From the NCBI GenBank assembly GCA_003331605.1, contig QOPD01000001.1:83936-147935 (forward strand): DNA of 64,000 nucleotides. The letters run 5' to 3'. How positions within the stretch are numbered: position 1 is the first letter of the stretch; every line of letters starts with the position of its first letter. Made by a program: the position numbers and the translations under genes. Under the pieces are notes generated by a model. That model did not search any database, had not been told where the DNA came from, and saw only the letters and a list, made by a program, of their open reading frames with translations. The DNA is from SAR86 cluster bacterium. GTDB lineage: Bacteria > Pseudomonadota > Gammaproteobacteria > Magnimaribacterales > TMED112. Of the stretch, positions 62,087 through 64,000 are shown in pieces.

Positions 62087-62629
62087 ATGTATTGGCTTAC
62101 TGAGCTTTATATTTCTCTTAGAGATTTTATGGAACAAGGTGGGCCAGTCCTATGGTATATAGCTATCCTAGTTACTTTCATGTGGGCTTTAATCTTAGAG
62201 AGAATTTACTATTTTCTTTTTGTACATGAGGGATTTGCTGAAGATATCAAAAGCAGATACCTTTCATTAAAATTTAAGTCACCGTGGCACAAGTATCAAA
62301 CCAAAACCAGATTTATTTCTGAAGGCAAGATATCAATTAGTAAAAATATTCAACTCATACAGGTCTGCATAGCGTTATGTCCTCTTTTTGGATTGATGGG
62401 TACAGTCACAGGTATGATTGAAGTTTTCCAGGTTATGGCTTTTACCGGTGGTGGGGATGCAAGGTCAATGGCAGGAGGTGTGTCAAAAGCAACTCTTCCA
62501 ACAATGGCCGGCATGGTATCATCATTATCAGGAGTTTTAGCAATGATATGGGTTAAAAACCAAGTTGAATCCAGAGAATTGATGATGGTTGATTATGTAA
62601 CTGGATCAAGCAAACAAGGAGAAAAATAA
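62087..62629 (+). CDS. exbB: ExbB-like MotA/TolQ/ExbB proton channel protein (TonB2 system)
   Basis: 180 residues with three membrane segments. The MotA/TolQ/ExbB core reads CIALCPLFGLMGTVTGMIEVFQVMAF and GGVSKATLPTMAGMVSSLSG. With ExbD it forms the inner-membrane proton channel that energises TonB. It starts 3 bases after ttpC, and its stop overlaps exbD by one base (TAATG) behind an AAGGAG site. Confidence 0.95.
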   Translation: MYWLTELYISLRDFMEQGGPVLWYIAILVTFMWALILERIYYFLFVHEGFAEDIKSRYLSLKFKSPWHKYQTKTRFISEGKISISKNIQLIQVCIALCPLFGLMGTVTGMIEVFQVMAFTGGGDARSMAGGVSKATLPTMAGMVSSLSGVLAMIWVKNQVESRELMMVDYVTGSSKQGEK

Positions 62630-63039
62630 TGAGAAGAAATGCTATAAGTGCAGCTGCTCGAGAAGAAGAAAGTGAAATTAATTTAACACCAATGCTTGAT
62701 GTTGTTTTCATCATGCTTATCTTCTTTATTGTTACAGCTAACTTCATTAAAGAGCCTGGACTTGAGGTTAATCGACCTGATTCAGACACTTCAGAAATTC
62801 AAGAAAATGCAGCTATTCTAATAGCAATAGGTGGAAACGATGAAATTTACATGGATGGACGAAGGATTGATGTCAGACAAGTAAAGGCTAATGTACTTAA
62901 ACTCTTAGCTGACAACCCTCAAGGTTCAGTAGTTATTCAAGCAGATGAAACTGCCAGTGCAGACGCAATCATTCAAGTGATGGATGGAGCAAGAGATGCA
63001 GGAGTGTTTGATATATCTCTTGCAGCTGAACCAAATTAG
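62629..63039 (+). CDS. exbD: ExbD biopolymer transport protein (TonB2 system)
   Basis: 136 residues: a short cytoplasmic start, one membrane segment with the proton-carrying aspartate D24 in INLTPMLDVVFIMLIFFIV, and a periplasmic domain (ILIAIGGNDEIYMDGRRIDV). This is the ExbD/TolR pattern. It is co-transcribed with exbB and tonB; 20 bases separate it from tonB and carry a ribosome binding site (AAGGAG). Confidence 0.96.
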   Translation: MRRNAISAAAREEESEINLTPMLDVVFIMLIFFIVTANFIKEPGLEVNRPDSDTSEIQENAAILIAIGGNDEIYMDGRRIDVRQVKANVLKLLADNPQGSVVIQADETASADAIIQVMDGARDAGVFDISLAAEPN

Positions 63040-63059
63040 AAGGAGTAAGTCAAAAAGTT

Positions 63060-63698
63060 ATGGCAAATAATTTTGTGGTCACCAAAAAGCATCTTTTTAT
63101 GGGAGCTGCACCACTTGCAGGTTTATTGTTATTTGTTTTTATGGTCGCACTGATTAGCACTGGAGATGCTGGTGATATCACCAAAGGTAGAAAGATCGGT
63201 GATGTCATTATGCCCGAACGAGAGATCGAAACTTTAACCAACGATGAAGTTGAGCCTCCAGAAGAGCCAGAAGTTGCACCACCTGATATTGCCCCACCTC
63301 AACTCGATGTGACACCGATTGCTGTGTCAGCAACACAAAGCAAACCTCAAATTAATTTTAACTCAGGCTCTGGCAGCATGTTCAGAGATGGAGAATATAT
63401 TCCTCTGTTTAAAGTTCAGCCAGTTTATCCTAGAAGAGCACAGGAAAGAGGGACAGAAGGCTATGTTATTGTGGCATTTACAATCACTGAGTCAGGCACA
63501 ATTGCAGATCCTTTTGTAATCGAAGGCAAGTGTAGATCAGTAGCTAACCGAGATGGCGAATATAGTGATTGCACTATGTTCAACAGCGCAACACTAAGAG
63601 CAGCTGCGAAGCTTAAATATAAGCCAACTGTTAGAGATGGTAGACCGGTATCAGTTGAAGATGTACCACATAAATTTACTTTTGAACTGGATGAATGA
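63060..63698 (+). CDS. tonB: TonB2-type energy transducer
   Basis: 212 residues: an N-terminal membrane segment (about 12-33), a short proline/glutamate linker (about 60-85, EPPEEPEVAPPDIAPP), and a TonB C-terminal domain with YPRRAQERGTEGYVIVAFTI and a final KYKPT. The short linker is usual for TonB2 types. C158 and C171 flank a small insertion in the C-terminal domain and may form a disulfide. It couples the proton gradient to outer-membrane receptors. Confidence 0.95.
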   Translation: MANNFVVTKKHLFMGAAPLAGLLLFVFMVALISTGDAGDITKGRKIGDVIMPEREIETLTNDEVEPPEEPEVAPPDIAPPQLDVTPIAVSATQSKPQINFNSGSGSMFRDGEYIPLFKVQPVYPRRAQERGTEGYVIVAFTITESGTIADPFVIEGKCRSVANRDGEYSDCTMFNSATLRAAAKLKYKPTVRDGRPVSVEDVPHKFTFELDE

Positions 63699-63699
63699 T

Positions 63700-64000
63700 A
63701 TGAGATTTTTGCTAGGACTTATTATTTTAATTTCTTTTGATTTTAGAGCGGATGAGAGAGATGGTTTGCCTGAGCTTGCTACAGAAGAGCAAAAAAGAGA
63801 GTTACAATCAAGAAGATCTAAAGTTTTAACAGCTTCGACTGCTAGAAGAGTTCAGAAAATTGTTGAAGGTCTTGATGAAGCAGGCCAATTAGAAGAAGCA
63901 AAGACATTGCTTTTAAAAGACAAAAAAACAGCAGAGGCAAATTTAAAAGATAAACAGATCGATGCTGTTATCAAAGAGACAGATGCAGAATTAGCACAGT
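63700..64000 (+). CDS. Periplasmic TPR-type protein of the TonB2 cluster, 3' partial
   Basis: The frame opens at ATG 63700, one base after the tonB stop, and runs off the window. MRFLLGLIILISFDFRA is a signal peptide; the following part is helical and charged (ELQSRRSKVLTAS, VQKIVEGLDEAGQLEEAKTLL), like the start of the tetratricopeptide proteins that close TonB2 clusters in Vibrio and Shewanella. Only about 100 residues are seen, so TPR repeats are inferred mainly from context. Confidence 0.75.
   Translation, partial: MRFLLGLIILISFDFRADERDGLPELATEEQKRELQSRRSKVLTASTARRVQKIVEGLDEAGQLEEAKTLLLKDKKTAEANLKDKQIDAVIKETDAELAQ

Noticed and set aside
61649-62137. 162-residue minus-strand ORF opposite ttpC/exbB
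   Set aside because: Antisense shadow of the MotA/TolQ/ExbB domain; would need to ignore the well-supported operon.

Overview
The window is a gene-dense, AT-rich stretch (GC in the mid-30s percent, by eye) of a bacterial chromosome around the replication origin. Gene content and order point to a streamlined marine gammaproteobacterium: def-fmt-trkA, dnaA-dnaN-recF-gyrB diverging from rpmH-rnpA-yidC-mnmE-mnmG-rsmG-parA-parB, the atp operon followed by glmU-glmS, argS beside a SPOR protein, RpoH, YheV, YaaA, and a TonB2/TtpC cluster. A SAR86-like lineage is my best guess; this is inferred from style, not from a search. I see no tRNA, rRNA, CRISPR, prophage or insertion sequence. No stretch above 300 bases lacks a gene.

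Layout. 1-973: end of a zinc-type alcohol dehydrogenase/quinone oxidoreductase and a microprotein. 970-9073: complete aa3-type cytochrome c oxidase locus on the minus strand (ctaC, ctaD, cox11, coxC; then SURF1, an unnamed assembly-type protein, ctaA, ctaB, sco) with DUF2909 wedged in on the plus strand. 9127-11947: minus-strand purE-tsaC-hemF-aroE-yheV. 11973-16177: def-fmt-trkA-trkH. 16174-16989: a LpxL-like acyltransferase. 17036-18388: single-chain glycyl-tRNA synthetase. 18385-23771: gyrB, recF, dnaN, dnaA (minus). 23853-31248: rpmH to parB (plus), with a likely oriC between mnmE and mnmG. 31291-40965: F1Fo ATP synthase, glmU, glmS. 40962-46708: mixed accessory genes (small membrane proteins, NTF2-like protein, alanine dehydrogenase, alpha/beta hydrolase, nitronate monooxygenase-like protein, a beta-barrel, a prolyl-4-hydroxylase-like enzyme). 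46712-51188: uvrD, lipB, lipA, yaaA. 51192-55011: microprotein, rpoH, trmB, penicillin-acylase family protein. 54988-58929: efp, argS, SPOR protein, yggS, yggT (minus). 58977-59864: DUF1295 protein. 59965-64000: DUF3450, TtpC, ExbB, ExbD, TonB, start of a TPR-type protein (energy transduction to outer-membrane receptors).

The genes fit an aerobic heterotroph: heme a is made and inserted into the oxidase, the resulting proton gradient drives ATP synthase, and a second TonB system powers outer-membrane uptake. Packing is extreme. Start/stop overlaps are the rule and five convergent pairs share one four-base stop (TTAA or TTAG). The most interesting non-genic signals are two parS-like palindromes inside recF, DnaA boxes in the mnmE-mnmG gap, and a cluster of repeated half-sites at the TonB2 promoter. 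The most interesting protein-level oddities are a GyrB without the proteobacterial insertion, a single-chain GlyRS at the usual glyQ-glyS locus, and an AtpB with an extra cysteine-containing periplasmic segment.
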